From Bacteroidales bacterium (GTDB lineage Bacteria; Bacteroidota; Bacteroidia; Bacteroidales; P3), in assembly GCA_017429685.1 (NCBI GenBank), contig JAFROL010000019.1, positions 1-55,217 on the forward strand: a DNA stretch of 55,217 bases, given 5' to 3'. Shown here piece by piece: positions 26,755 to 34,271 of the stretch. Under the pieces are notes generated by a model. The model was not told the origin of the DNA. It saw nothing but the letters and a program-made list of their open reading frames with translations, and did not search any database. A program made the translations under genes and the position numbers. Numbering within the stretch: position 1 is the stretch's first letter; each line of letters begins with the position of its first letter.

Positions 26755-28731
26755 ATGAAGATACGCTACTCCACTCGCTCCCCTCTGCTTTCTGTCGTCC
26801 TCAACATCCTTCTGGCATATGTCGTCTATATGCTTTGCCGCATACTCTACGTGTGCGAAAACTGGTCGCTCTTTGCCCAGGGGTGGCACAACCTGAGCCT
26901 GTCCAGCCTGCTGCGTGGAGGCCTGCGCTACGACGGGTCGGCCATAGCCTATACCAACACGCTCTATGTGCTTCTGATGCTGCTGCCATTGATGGGCAAG
27001 GAACGCTCCTGGTGGCAGACGATGTGCAAATGGTTCTATGTCGTAGTCAATTCGCTGGCCGTCGTAGCCAACCTTTCCGATGCCGTCTATTCGCAATACA
27101 CCGGACGGCGCACCACCAGCACCTTCTTCCACGAGTTCAGCAACGAGAGCAATCTCGGCACCATTTTTGCCACCGAGCTGCTCAACCACTGGTATCTCGT
27201 CCTGGCGGGCGTCGCTCTGATAGCAATGCTTATAGTCCTCTATGCCAAGCCGCGTGGCAGCCTCGAAACCGGCACCGACATCCACGTCGTCCGCCGCCGC
27301 TATCTCGCCACGCAGTGGCCGGCCTTTGTCCTCGCTATGCCGCTGGCGGTTGTGGCTATGCGAGGTGGCATCATAGGCACCTATAGGCCGGTGTCGCTCA
27401 CCGATGCCAACCAGTATGTCAACCAGCCTAACGAAGCTGCCATAGTGCTCAATACCCCATTCTCCGTCATACGCACCATCGGCAAGACCAGCTTCAGCAT
27501 TCCGCCATATTTCGACGACGAGGCCCGGCTTGAGGCTGTCTACAGTCCGCTGCACGTCGCCGATACGGCCGACACGGCCGTCGTCCTGCCGCGTCGCAAC
27601 ATTGTGGTTCTTATCGTCGAAAGCTTTGGCCGTGAATACATTGGCTTCTACAACCACGACCTCGACGGCGGCACCTACAAGGGCTACACGCCTTTTGTCG
27701 ACTCGCTGCTCGGCCTTTCGCTCACCTGGCAGGAAACCTTCGCCAACGGACGCACCAGCATCGACGGTATGCCAGCCATCCTGGCGTCCATACCGACCTT
27801 TGTCGAACCGTTTTATTTCACTCCCTATTCCCTCAACCGCGTCAGCGGACTGCCCGGCGAGCTTGCCAAAGTGGGCTACTCGTCGGCCTTCTTCCACGGC
27901 GCCGACAACGGTTCGATGGGGTTCCAGGCCGCGGCGCGCTCTATGGGCTTCGGTGCCTACTATGGTCGCGACGAGTACGATGCCGACTCGCGTTTCGGCG
28001 GCGAGGCCGACTTCGACGGCACTTGGGCCATCTGGGACGAACCCTTCCTGCAGTATTTTGCCACCAAAATCGGCGAGATGCAGCAGCCTTTCGTCGCTGC
28101 CGTCTTCACAGCCTCGTCCCACCATCCTTTCGTCATTCCCGACCAGTACAAGGACATATATCCCGAAGAGGAAATGGTGATGCACAAATGCATACGCTAC
28201 ACCGACAACGCTTTGCGCAAGTTCTTCGACACCGCAAGGCGCCAGCCGTGGTTCGACAACACCATCTTCGTCCTCACCAGCGACCACACTAATATGAGCA
28301 ATCACGACTACTACCGCAGTCCCATAGGCCTTTTCCGCGGCCCCATACTGATCTACGACCCCAGCGGTCAGCTGCCGCGCGGCATACAGCCCGGCATTGC
28401 GCAGCAGATAGACCTTATGCCAACCCTTCTGCACCTGGTGGGCTACAACCGTCCCTTCGTAGCCTTCGGCAAGGATCTGCTGGCTACGGAGCCCGACAGC
28501 AGCTGGACCGTCAACTACAGCGGCGGCATATACCAGTACCTCCGCGGCGACACCATTATCCAGTTCGACGGCGAAAAAGTGACCGGCACCTATTCGCTCT
28601 CCTCCGATCCGCTGATGCAGCATCCGCTCCCTACGCCACCTCAGGGCCACCTCTTGCACCTCAAGGCTATCATACAGCAGTATATGACCCGTATGCTCGG
28701 CGACCGGCTTACCGTGGCAAATCAAGAATGA
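26755..28731 (+). CDS. LTA synthase-type membrane sulfatase-fold enzyme
   Basis: 658 residues. The N-terminal 230 residues hold about five membrane helices; the rest is an extracytoplasmic alkaline-phosphatase-superfamily domain. Motifs are NIVVLIVESFGREYIGFY (metal-binding Glu), FANGRTSIDGMPAIL with the catalytic Thr, FFHGADNGSMGF, and LTSDHTN (metal-binding Asp-His). Gram-positive relatives polymerise glycerol phosphate; in Gram-negative bacteria related proteins transfer phosphoglycerol or phosphoethanolamine groups to glycans or lipids. Bacteroidetes lack teichoic acid, so a phospho-group transferase acting on envelope lipid or glycan is more likely. It begins 24 bases after the RyR gene and may be cotranscribed with it. 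Confidence 0.88.
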   Translation: MKIRYSTRSPLLSVVLNILLAYVVYMLCRILYVCENWSLFAQGWHNLSLSSLLRGGLRYDGSAIAYTNTLYVLLMLLPLMGKERSWWQTMCKWFYVVVNSLAVVANLSDAVYSQYTGRRTTSTFFHEFSNESNLGTIFATELLNHWYLVLAGVALIAMLIVLYAKPRGSLETGTDIHVVRRRYLATQWPAFVLAMPLAVVAMRGGIIGTYRPVSLTDANQYVNQPNEAAIVLNTPFSVIRTIGKTSFSIPPYFDDEARLEAVYSPLHVADTADTAVVLPRRNIVVLIVESFGREYIGFYNHDLDGGTYKGYTPFVDSLLGLSLTWQETFANGRTSIDGMPAILASIPTFVEPFYFTPYSLNRVSGLPGELAKVGYSSAFFHGADNGSMGFQAAARSMGFGAYYGRDEYDADSRFGGEADFDGTWAIWDEPFLQYFATKIGEMQQPFVAAVFTASSHHPFVIPDQYKDIYPEEEMVMHKCIRYTDNALRKFFDTARRQPWFDNTIFVLTSDHTNMSNHDYYRSPIGLFRGPILIYDPSGQLPRGIQPGIAQQIDLMPTLLHLVGYNRPFVAFGKDLLATEPDSSWTVNYSGGIYQYLRGDTIIQFDGEKVTGTYSLSSDPLMQHPLPTPPQGHLLHLKAIIQQYMTRMLGDRLTVANQE

Positions 28732-28824
28732 CCTGTAATCTAAGGCTTGATAATCAAGGAAGAATATTCAAAACTAATTACATAATTCTCAAGTAAGTCA
28801 ACTAATTCCAAACTCTTAATCCCG

Positions 28825-29319
28825 ATGTCCACCGTACTTATAATTCTGGCAATAATCCTGTTCCTTGTCGGCATAGCCGGTTCCATAGTTCCCGGACTTG
28901 CCGGCCCGCCGTTCAGCTGGGCGGCGCTACTGCTGATCCATTTCAGCGACGCGGCGCAGTTCACTCCCGCGTTCCTCGTAGCCACAGCGGCAGTGGCCGT
29001 TGTCATCACGCTTCTCGACTACATTGTGCCCTCGTGGAGCACCAAGCGCCACGGAGGCAGCAAAGCGGGAGTTTGGGGCTGCAACATAGGGCTTGTCGTT
29101 TCCATCGTCGGGCTTCCTTTCGGCCCGCAGGGCCTGTTGGGAGTCATCCTTTGGCCTTTTGCGGGTGCGCTGGTCGGCGAGCTTGTCAGCGGCAAGCAAA
29201 GCCGTGCGGCACTGCGTGCCGCCTGGGGTGCCTTCCTTGGTTTCCTCACCGGCACAGGACTCAAGCTGGCTTTTGCCTTCTTTGCTGCCTTCTATGTTGT
29301 CCGCGAGCTGTTTGTCTGA
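28825..29319 (+). CDS. DUF456 family membrane protein
   Basis: 164 residues, nearly all hydrophobic, with Gly-rich membrane helices (IILAIILFLVGIAGSIVPGL, WAALLLIHF, ATAAVAVVITLLDYIVP, then GVILWPFAGALVGEL). The opening VGIAGSIVPGLAGPPFSWAALL and the later GPQGLLGVILWPFAGALVGEL pattern are those of DUF456, a widespread inner-membrane family of unknown role. It follows the sulfatase-fold gene after 93 bases that contain no clear hairpin. The downstream end lies about 100 bases before palindrome copy 2. Confidence 0.88.
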   Translation: MSTVLIILAIILFLVGIAGSIVPGLAGPPFSWAALLLIHFSDAAQFTPAFLVATAAVAVVITLLDYIVPSWSTKRHGGSKAGVWGCNIGLVVSIVGLPFGPQGLLGVILWPFAGALVGELVSGKQSRAALRAAWGAFLGFLTGTGLKLAFAFFAAFYVVRELFV

Positions 29320-29420
29320 CGGGCGGCACCTCTTTTTCCTGCTTTTTTGCACACCATTCTGCCGTTCTCCTCTTGTCGGCGTCTCTGTGCCGTCGCCTAC
29401 GCCTTTTCCCATATGTTTTT

Positions 29421-29479
29421 AATGCAGTTCTTATATCGTTCTTATATTCGCGATATAAGAACGATATAAGAACTGCATT
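29421..29479. repeat. 11-base-modular palindrome, copy 2
   Basis: A perfect 27-bp inverted repeat (29421-29447 with 29453-29479) around TCGCG. The inner 51 bases (29425-29475) are identical to copy 1. It lies between the ends of two convergent genes; no T run follows, so it is not a standard terminator. Confidence 0.95.
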
Positions 29480-29540
29480 GGAAAAATATGAAAAAAAGCG
29501 GTCCGGATAGCATTCGAAAGGCTATGGGCCGCTGTTGTGT

Positions 29541-29716
29541 CGTTGTGTCGGATTTGCCGTTGTGTCGGATTTGTCGTTGTGTCGGATTTGCAATCCGACA
29601 CTGCTTAATATAAGGATTTGTAATCCGCAAAAATCATTGCACTATCGTTGTGTCGGATTTGCAATCCGACACTGCTTAATATAAGGATTTGTAATCCGCA
29701 AAAATCATTGCACTAT
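29541..29716. repeat. REP array downstream of the RAYT gene (two 17-bp partial and two 71-bp full units)
   Basis: Two 17-base partial units (29541-29557, 29558-29574) are followed by two identical 71-base units (29575-29645, 29646-29716). Each full unit holds two small palindromes, GTCGGATTTGCAATCCGAC and GGATTTGTAATCC. The last 12 bases of the array (29705-29716) are also the last codons of the transposase gene. With the palindrome at 29421, this array fills the 385-base gap 29320-29704. Confidence 0.95.
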
Positions 29717-30274
29717 AATAACGTCCAGTAGTCCTTTCCCTCCAGCATAGTCTATTGCTGAACTGTATTTGAAATGCTCTGGTGTTGAAACTATTTCTCT
29801 CGTGACCGGGTTCTGGTGGATATAGTTTATTTTCTGTTGAAGGAAATTGTACGAAACAATGTCCTCAGGATAGTAGCCTTCTTGCCAGAAACGGTAATTC
29901 TTGATTTTTCTGTCATTGTTGCCGGCAAACCAAAACCTGTTCATCATCCATTCCTTTCGGCTTTCTTCGGGGTTGTTTTGTATGCAGTCGATTATTTTCT
30001 TGTTAGTGAATTTTTTGAAGTCGCGTATGACATTTGACAGTTCCAGTCGCTCTTCTTCATACGGGAGTTCTTTATCGAGAGCTACTAATAGATGAATGTG
30101 GTTGCTCATCAGCACCCACGCATAAATGTTGAGGCTTTTGTTTTCCTGACAATATTTGAGCGAATCGACAACTATATGGTTGTAGATTGGGCGTGTGAAT
30201 ATGTCTATCCAGTCGACAACGGTTAACGTTACGAAGTATAGTGTCTTTGTTAAGGTGCAGTATGGAGTCGTCAT
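29705..30274 (-). CDS. REP-associated tyrosine transposase (RAYT, Y1/HUH superfamily)
   Basis: 189 residues of the IS200-like Y1 transposase fold. Diagnostic segments are YFVTLTVVDWIDIF at the start, WVLMSNHIHLLVAL with the HUH pair HIH, a mid-region FKKFTNKKIIDCI and the C-terminal signature INYIHQNPV, then EHFKYSSAIDYAGG. RAYTs are single-copy genes that recognise and process REP palindromes rather than moving as simple insertion sequences. Here REPs lie on both sides in inverted orientation (29541-29716 and 30296-30348), the expected arrangement. The frame is intact. The final codons lie inside the last REP unit. Confidence 0.93.
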   Translation of the reverse strand: MTTPYCTLTKTLYFVTLTVVDWIDIFTRPIYNHIVVDSLKYCQENKSLNIYAWVLMSNHIHLLVALDKELPYEEERLELSNVIRDFKKFTNKKIIDCIQNNPEESRKEWMMNRFWFAGNNDRKIKNYRFWQEGYYPEDIVSYNFLQQKINYIHQNPVTREIVSTPEHFKYSSAIDYAGGKGLLDVIIVQ

Positions 30275-30295
30275 TGTTTTGTGTTTGCGGTGTTT

Positions 30296-30348
30296 GCGGA
30301 TTACAAATCCTTATATTAAGCAGCGTCGGATTGCAAATCCGACGCAAC
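30296..30348. repeat. REP unit upstream of the RAYT gene (inverted copy)
   Basis: The inverted counterpart of the downstream unit: 30296-30323 is the exact reverse complement of the half with GGATTTGTAATCC, and 30324-30348 carries GTCGGATTGCAAATCCGAC with two compensating changes outside it (C/G for T/A). It lies 21 bases upstream of the RAYT start and 3 bases from the end of the next lipoprotein gene. Confidence 0.93.
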
Positions 30349-30351
30349 GGG

Positions 30352-30828
30352 TCAGTCGTTGTCCTTCTTCAGCGACTGGTGTCTTTGGAGCTTTGTGGGC
30401 TTTGCAAGTGCTTTTTCCACTTGTTCGGGTAGCTCTTCCTTGATTACCGGCGTGGGCGAGTGTACTAGCCATTCGCCGTCCTGTTTGCGGACTTCAACGG
30501 TGCCGGTAAAGTCTTTTATCGGTGTGGTTTTGTGGTAGGTTACGACGGCTGTTGTGTCGTTGACCAATTCAGTTTTGATGATTTCTATTTTGGCTGGTGT
30601 GTCCGACTTGATGTAGTTGCTGTCGACCATAGCAAGCAGTCCGCGGCCTGTGGTGATGGTTGTTTTCTTGGTTTCGTGGTCTGCAAACTGCTCGGCCTCG
30701 TCGATGTTGTAGTTGGCCATAGCGTAGGAGTATTTGTAGGCCACTTCTTCGACCAGATCTTGTGTCGACGAGCATCCGGCACACAGCAGCGTCAGACATA
30801 ATAATGTGGGGATGGATTTTTTTCTCAT
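30352..30828 (-). CDS. DUF4878-like lipoprotein (NTF2-type fold)
   Basis: 158 residues from the ATG at 30828, chosen over an in-frame ATG at 30846 because it starts the signal MRKKSIPTLLCLTLLCAGCSS directly. The Cys in LLCAGC is the lipid anchor. The body (YSYAMANYNIDEAEQFAD, then ATTIT-like strands, VVTYHKTTPI, EVRKQDGEWLVH) follows the DUF4878/NTF2-like pattern of a helix followed by curved strands that end in a 'dGeWkv' strand. Function is unknown; such lipoproteins are common in the Bacteroidales envelope. The stop lies 3 bases from a REP unit. A terminator separates it from the next upstream gene. Confidence 0.75.
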   Translation of the reverse strand: MRKKSIPTLLCLTLLCAGCSSTQDLVEEVAYKYSYAMANYNIDEAEQFADHETKKTTITTGRGLLAMVDSNYIKSDTPAKIEIIKTELVNDTTAVVTYHKTTPIKDFTGTVEVRKQDGEWLVHSPTPVIKEELPEQVEKALAKPTKLQRHQSLKKDND

Positions 30829-30851
30829 ACTGATTATAAGGCTCATAAAAG

Positions 30852-30880
30852 AAAAAAAAGAGACCGCGCAATGCGGTCTC
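30852..30880 (-). terminator. Terminator of the 114-residue lipoprotein gene
   Basis: The stem GAGACCGC (30860-30867) and GCGGTCTC (30873-30880) has a 5-base loop. On the minus strand it is followed by eight T. Confidence 0.88.
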
Positions 30881-30900
30881 TTCTTTGATGACGTGAGAAA

Positions 30901-31245
30901 TCAGTTGCGTGAAAGTTTGCCAGTTTTGATGGCCTCTTCCTTCACCGTGGTTTTCTCTTCGGTGGTGTTGATTTTGCCAATAGTTCTGCCGCCCTCAGTT
31001 TTTTCTTTGGTCACTGCGGGGGTGTTGTTTTTCTTTTTGGCGGGTTTTTTGGCAGCAGGAGCCGGAGCCTCTTCGACAACGGTGGTGTCGACGACGGGGG
31101 TGTCAACGATGGGGGTATCGATTACCTCGGGAGTGTCGACAGCGGTGGTGTCGGCTGCTTCAGGAGCGTTGTTGCAAGCGGTCATCAGAGCGATGGCGGC
31201 AACAGCGATGGCTGCGAATTTGAATGATTTTTTCATTGTCTTCAA
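30901..31245 (-). CDS. Small lipoprotein with Val/Asp/Thr-Pro and Lys-rich low-complexity regions
   Basis: 114 residues; no named family recognised. A lipoprotein signal (AAIALMTAC, Cys near residue 24) is followed by a run of short repeats of the type DTPVVDT (about 35-58), a Pro/Ala/Lys linker (APAPAAKKPAKKK) and a polar charged tail. It looks unfolded, like a spacer or tether between outer membrane and periplasm. A second in-frame ATG at 31236 is an equally good start. It lies 18 bases after the 251-residue lipoprotein gene, so the two form one transcript ending at the terminator at 30852-30880. Confidence 0.65.
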   Translation of the reverse strand: MKTMKKSFKFAAIAVAAIALMTACNNAPEAADTTAVDTPEVIDTPIVDTPVVDTTVVEEAPAPAAKKPAKKKNNTPAVTKEKTEGGRTIGKINTTEEKTTVKEEAIKTGKLSRN

Positions 31246-31263
31246 ATGTTGCTAAAGGGTTGA

Positions 31264-32019
31264 TTATTTGCGGACAAGTTTTTTGGGCATAACGTTGCCT
31301 TTGCTGAACTCGATGGTCTGCCAGGGGCTGTTGACGTCGGTCGACAGGCTGTTGACGGTCGGGTTTTCGTTGCCGGCAAGATATTCAGCTGCATTCCAGA
31401 CGCTACCTACGGCGGTGTAAGCAAAGGTCTGGGCGTTCATATCGATGGCGGTGATGGTCTCGGTCATTTCTTCGCACTGCCAAACTGGGATGTTTGTGCC
31501 ATTGTAGGGAGTCAGCTCATTGTTGTAGTTGAAGTAGAAGAAGACGTAGTCGTTGTCTTGGGCAGCGGTGTAGGTTCCGACGCTGGTGCCGCCAACCATA
31601 TAGACAGAAGGCTGGTCGTTAGCGGTCTGGTCCTTGTAGAGGCGGGTGATGAACTGACCTTCGTGAGTGCCGCAACCGACAAAAGTGGCAGCCCAAGTGG
31701 TGTTGGCGTAAGCAACGTCAGCGTGGCTAGTGACAACAGCTACAAAGTTAGCAGTGTAGGTAGCATCGCCAGTAACGGTGATGGTGCGGGGATTTTCGGT
31801 AACGCCGTCGCTCCAGTTTGCGAAGGTGTAGCCTTCGTTGGGGGTAGCGGTCAGGGTAACGGTGGCAGCCGAATCATAGACGCCGCCGCCAGTAACGGTA
31901 CCCATAGTGGCATCATTTGCATTTGCGGTGATGGTGAATTGAGTGGTTTCTTCGCCGCAGGAAGCGAACATTGAGCAAGCTACGAGAGCAATGCCCATCA
32001 TTTTGAAAAGATTTTTCAT
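31264..32019 (-). CDS. Lipoprotein with one divergent InlB B-repeat-like domain
   Basis: 251 residues. A lipoprotein signal (ACSMFASC, Cys about 21) is followed by a beta-grasp repeat (about 28-95: ATMGTVTGGGVYDSAATVTL, then TPNEGYTFANWSDG and YTANFVA), the divergent InlB B-repeat fold seen in many Bacteroidetes surface proteins. The remaining 150 residues (FVGCGTHEGQFITRLYKDQ, then YNNELTPYNGTNIPVW) resemble no family I can name. It is likely exposed at the surface or in the periplasm. It is the first gene of a two-gene transcript with the 114-residue lipoprotein. A -7 element lies 78 bases upstream. Confidence 0.75.
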   Translation of the reverse strand: MKNLFKMMGIALVACSMFASCGEETTQFTITANANDATMGTVTGGGVYDSAATVTLTATPNEGYTFANWSDGVTENPRTITVTGDATYTANFVAVVTSHADVAYANTTWAATFVGCGTHEGQFITRLYKDQTANDQPSVYMVGGTSVGTYTAAQDNDYVFFYFNYNNELTPYNGTNIPVWQCEEMTETITAIDMNAQTFAYTAVGSVWNAAEYLAGNENPTVNSLSTDVNSPWQTIEFSKGNVMPKKLVRK

Positions 32020-32096
32020 TTTTTTAGTTGTTTTTTAATTGGTTAATAATAATTTTCGTTCTGTGTTATGTGTTTCCCTTAACGGGAAATTTTATG

Positions 32097-32104
32097 CAAA
32101 AGTA
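32097..32104 (-). promoter_or_regulatory. -7 element (TACTTTTG) for the two-lipoprotein transcript
   Basis: Minus-strand TACTTTTG matches TAnnTTTG. A small hairpin (TTCCC/GGGAA around TTAAC, near 32073-32090) lies in the 5' leader. No -33 match was seen. Confidence 0.5.
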
Positions 32105-32178
32105 CACACTTTTTTTTATATATGTTAAAATTTTAAGTTTTTTTTGCTTTTGGTTTTGGTTCTGTATTGTTTGCAGCG

Positions 32179-33294
32179 TCAGTTCTTGATGTCGAGCGCG
32201 TCGCGTATGCCGTTGCCTAAAAGCATAAATGCCAATACGATAAGCATTATGGCGAGACCTGGGATGAAGGCTTGGTAGGCGCTGTCGAGCAGTATCTGGC
32301 CGTAGTTTTCTTTGACCATACTTCCCCACGACGGCATAGGCGGCTGGACGCCGATTCCGAGGAAACTGAGGCCCGCTTCGAGCAAAATGGCGCTGGCGAA
32401 GTTGGAGGCGGTGACGACGATGACGGGACCGGTGATGTTGGGCAGGATGTGGCGCAGGATGATGCGTGGGGTGCGGTAGCCCAGGGCACGGGCGGCCTCG
32501 ACGTATTCTTTCTCTTTGACCGAAAGCACCTGGCCGCGCACCACGCGGGCCACGTCGACCCACATTGTCAGGCCCACGGCGATGAAGACCTGCCAGAAGC
32601 CTTTGCCCAGGGCGAAGGTGATGGCGATGACCAGCAGCACGGTGGGGATGGACCACACGACGTTGATGAGCCACATAATGACGCTGTCGACCCAGCCGCC
32701 GTAGTAGGCTGCCAGTGAGCCGAGCAGGATGCCTATGAGCAGCGCGATGGCCACGGCGATGAAACCCACCGAGAGGCTGACGCGGCTGCCTATCAACACT
32801 TGGCTCAGTATGTCGCGCCCGTAGGTGTCGGTGCCGAGAAGGAAGGTGCGGGTCTTGATCTCTTTGACTTTGCTGGCGGGCAGGCGCAGTGTTTCGCCGT
32901 CGTTGGGGATGGAGCCGGTGTAGGTCTCGGCGACGATGCTGTCGCCCTGATGGCTGTAGGAGTAGACGGGTATTGCCTCGGCCCCGAGCGGACGGCCCTT
33001 GGCAAGGGTTTTGAGCGGCCCCTGCTCGGCTTCGGTGCTGTTGTCGAGGTATAGGAAGGTGGCTTTGCTCAGCGGTTTCATCGAGGCCAGCTCGAGGTAC
33101 TGCTGGTTGCAGTAGGGTGTGTGGTCGGGGGTGATGAGGTAGCCCAGTATGGCAACAAGTGCGAAAAGGCCTATGACAACAAGGCTTGCGATGGCCATCC
33201 GGTTGCGGCGCAGTCGCTGCCAGAACATAGAGGAGGGGCTTCCGCCAGCTGTGGCGGCATCGATAAAGGCTTGTTGTTTTTTGCGTAGGCGCAT
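32179..33294 (-). CDS. DppC/OppC-like ABC transporter permease
   Basis: 371 residues. After a first membrane helix (AIASLVVIGLFALVAILGYL, about 33-52) comes an insertion of about 110 residues outside the membrane, then FLLGTDTYGRDILSQVL, the standard DppC entry motif, and five further helices. The EAA loop (EYVEAARALGYRTPRIILRHILPN) that contacts the ATPase and the C-terminal SFLGIGVQPPMPSWGSM motif are intact. It would pair with a DppB-like permease and one or two ATPases to import oligopeptides or similar solutes; none of these partners is in the window, which is usual for Bacteroidetes, where this permease often stands apart. The start lies beside the CTAGT array. Confidence 0.88.
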   Translation of the reverse strand: MRLRKKQQAFIDAATAGGSPSSMFWQRLRRNRMAIASLVVIGLFALVAILGYLITPDHTPYCNQQYLELASMKPLSKATFLYLDNSTEAEQGPLKTLAKGRPLGAEAIPVYSYSHQGDSIVAETYTGSIPNDGETLRLPASKVKEIKTRTFLLGTDTYGRDILSQVLIGSRVSLSVGFIAVAIALLIGILLGSLAAYYGGWVDSVIMWLINVVWSIPTVLLVIAITFALGKGFWQVFIAVGLTMWVDVARVVRGQVLSVKEKEYVEAARALGYRTPRIILRHILPNITGPVIVVTASNFASAILLEAGLSFLGIGVQPPMPSWGSMVKENYGQILLDSAYQAFIPGLAIMLIVLAFMLLGNGIRDALDIKN

Positions 33295-33306
33295 ATTTCA
33301 GTGTTT

Positions 33307-33360
33307 CTAGTTGAACTAGTATTACTAGTCGTGCTAGTATTACTAGTTCAACTAGTGTTG
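33307..33360. repeat. Six tandem 9-base CTAGTNNNN units forming an inverted repeat
   Basis: Units begin at 33307, 33316, 33325, 33334, 33343 and 33352. They also form arms 33307-33328 and 33334-33355 with 21 of 22 positions pairing around TCGTG. The array fills the spacer between the DppC-like and DUF59 genes. Confidence 0.95.
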
Positions 33361-33375
33361 GTTAGGATGGTTCGA

Positions 33376-33693
33376 TTATAGGAATCCCAGTTCGGCTTTG
33401 GTGGCTTCGCTCAGGTTTTCGAAGCTCCAGGGCGGGTCAAAGGTGAGCTCGACATCGACGCTTTTGACGCCTTCGATATATGAAATCATATCCTTGACCT
33501 CGCGGAACATATATTCGGCTTCGGGACAGTCGGGGGCGGTCATCGTCATAAGCACCTTGACGTTGAGCTCGTCGTCGACATCGATGTTGTAGATCAGTCC
33601 CAGGTCGTAGATGTTGACGGGGATTTCGGGGTCGTAGACGTTTTTCACGCAGTTGATTACGGCGTCTTTTATGGTTTCTTTGGTGGGGGTCAT
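33376..33693 (-). CDS. DUF59/MIP18 family Fe-S assembly factor (SufT-like)
   Basis: 105 residues, one DUF59 domain: KNVYDPEIPVNIYDLGLIYN, then MTMTAPDCPEAEYM with the conserved Cys, and a C-terminal FDPPWSFENLSEATK. Members such as SufT and yeast MIP18/Cia2 help deliver Fe-S clusters to target proteins. A position in a suf neighbourhood is common; here it follows sufE on the same strand (sufE stop at 33780, gap 86 bases filled by an 8-base array), supporting a role in Fe-S maturation. The core suf genes are 22 kb away. The length is typical. Confidence 0.92.
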   Translation of the reverse strand: MTPTKETIKDAVINCVKNVYDPEIPVNIYDLGLIYNIDVDDELNVKVLMTMTAPDCPEAEYMFREVKDMISYIEGVKSVDVELTFDPPWSFENLSEATKAELGFL

Positions 33694-33770
33694 ATTAGTG
33701 CGTTATTGCGTTATTGTGTTATTGCGTTAGTTCGATATAACGATATAACGTTATAACGAAATAACGATAT
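33694..33770. repeat. Tandem 8-base array (GTTATTGC to GATATAAC)
   Basis: About nine units of 8 bases from 33694. The first half reads GTTATTGC and the second half changes to GATATAAC, its rough reverse complement, with the switch at TTCGAT (33731-33736). The array fills the sufE-DUF59 spacer. Confidence 0.92.
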
Positions 33771-33779
33771 TTTGTTTGA

Positions 33780-34202
33780 TTATTCTTTCTTCATCGAGTA
33801 TGCCAGGGCGTACATCTTGATTTGTTTCAGCATCGACGTCAGTCCGTTGCTGCGGGTGGGCGAGAGGTGCTCTTTGAGGCCTATGACGTCGATGAAGTGG
33901 AGGTCGGCGTCGAGGATGTCCTTGGGTGTCTGTCCGTCGAAGGTGCGGATGAGCAGCGAGATGATGCCCTTGGTGATGACGGCGTCGCTGTCGGCGGCGA
34001 AGTAGAGGCGTCCGTCGCGCTGCTGGCAGCTAAGCCACACGCGGCTCTGGCAGCCTTTGATGAGGTTGCTTTCGGTCTTGTCCTTCTCGTCGATGACGGG
34101 GCATTCCTTGCCGAGTTCGATGAGGTAGCTGTACTTGTCGAGCCATTCGTCAAAGTTGGCAAACTCGTTGATTATTTGGTCTTCTATTTCTTGGATTGTC
34201 AT
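33780..34202 (-). CDS. sufE: Cysteine desulfuration protein SufE
   Basis: A 140-residue SufE family protein that accepts persulfide sulfur from the desulfurase SufS and passes it to SufB. The key segment IKGCQSRVWLSCQQRDG contains the catalytic Cys (GCQS.VWL). FANFDEWLDKYSYLIELGK at the N-terminus and FIDVIGLKEHLSPTRSNGL at the C-terminus are also family signatures. The length is normal. It is upstream of the DUF59 gene on the same strand; sufS and sufB are not in the window. The spacer on its 5' side holds a CTAGT array. Confidence 0.94.
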   Translation of the reverse strand: MTIQEIEDQIINEFANFDEWLDKYSYLIELGKECPVIDEKDKTESNLIKGCQSRVWLSCQQRDGRLYFAADSDAVITKGIISLLIRTFDGQTPKDILDADLHFIDVIGLKEHLSPTRSNGLTSMLKQIKMYALAYSMKKE

Positions 34203-34220
34203 TTTATTTTTATTTTTTTT

Positions 34221-34265
34221 CTAGTTTTACTAGTTTTTCTAGTTTAACTAGTGTTACTAGTAATG
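34221..34265. repeat. Five tandem 9-base CTAGTNNNN units
   Basis: Units start at 34221, 34230, 34239, 34248 and 34257 (e.g. CTAGTTTTA, CTAGTTTAA). They share the CTAGT core with the array at 33307 but have no hairpin symmetry. The array lies between sufE and lptG. Confidence 0.93.
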
Positions 34266-34271
34266 TTTTTT

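Noticed and set aside
26734-28725. Minus-strand open frame of 663 codons opposite the sulfatase-fold gene
   Set aside because: Antisense shadow; the plus strand carries all catalytic motifs of the LTA synthase family.
29541-29716. CRISPR array
   Set aside because: Units are directly adjacent, without unique spacers, and are REP palindromes tied to the RAYT gene.
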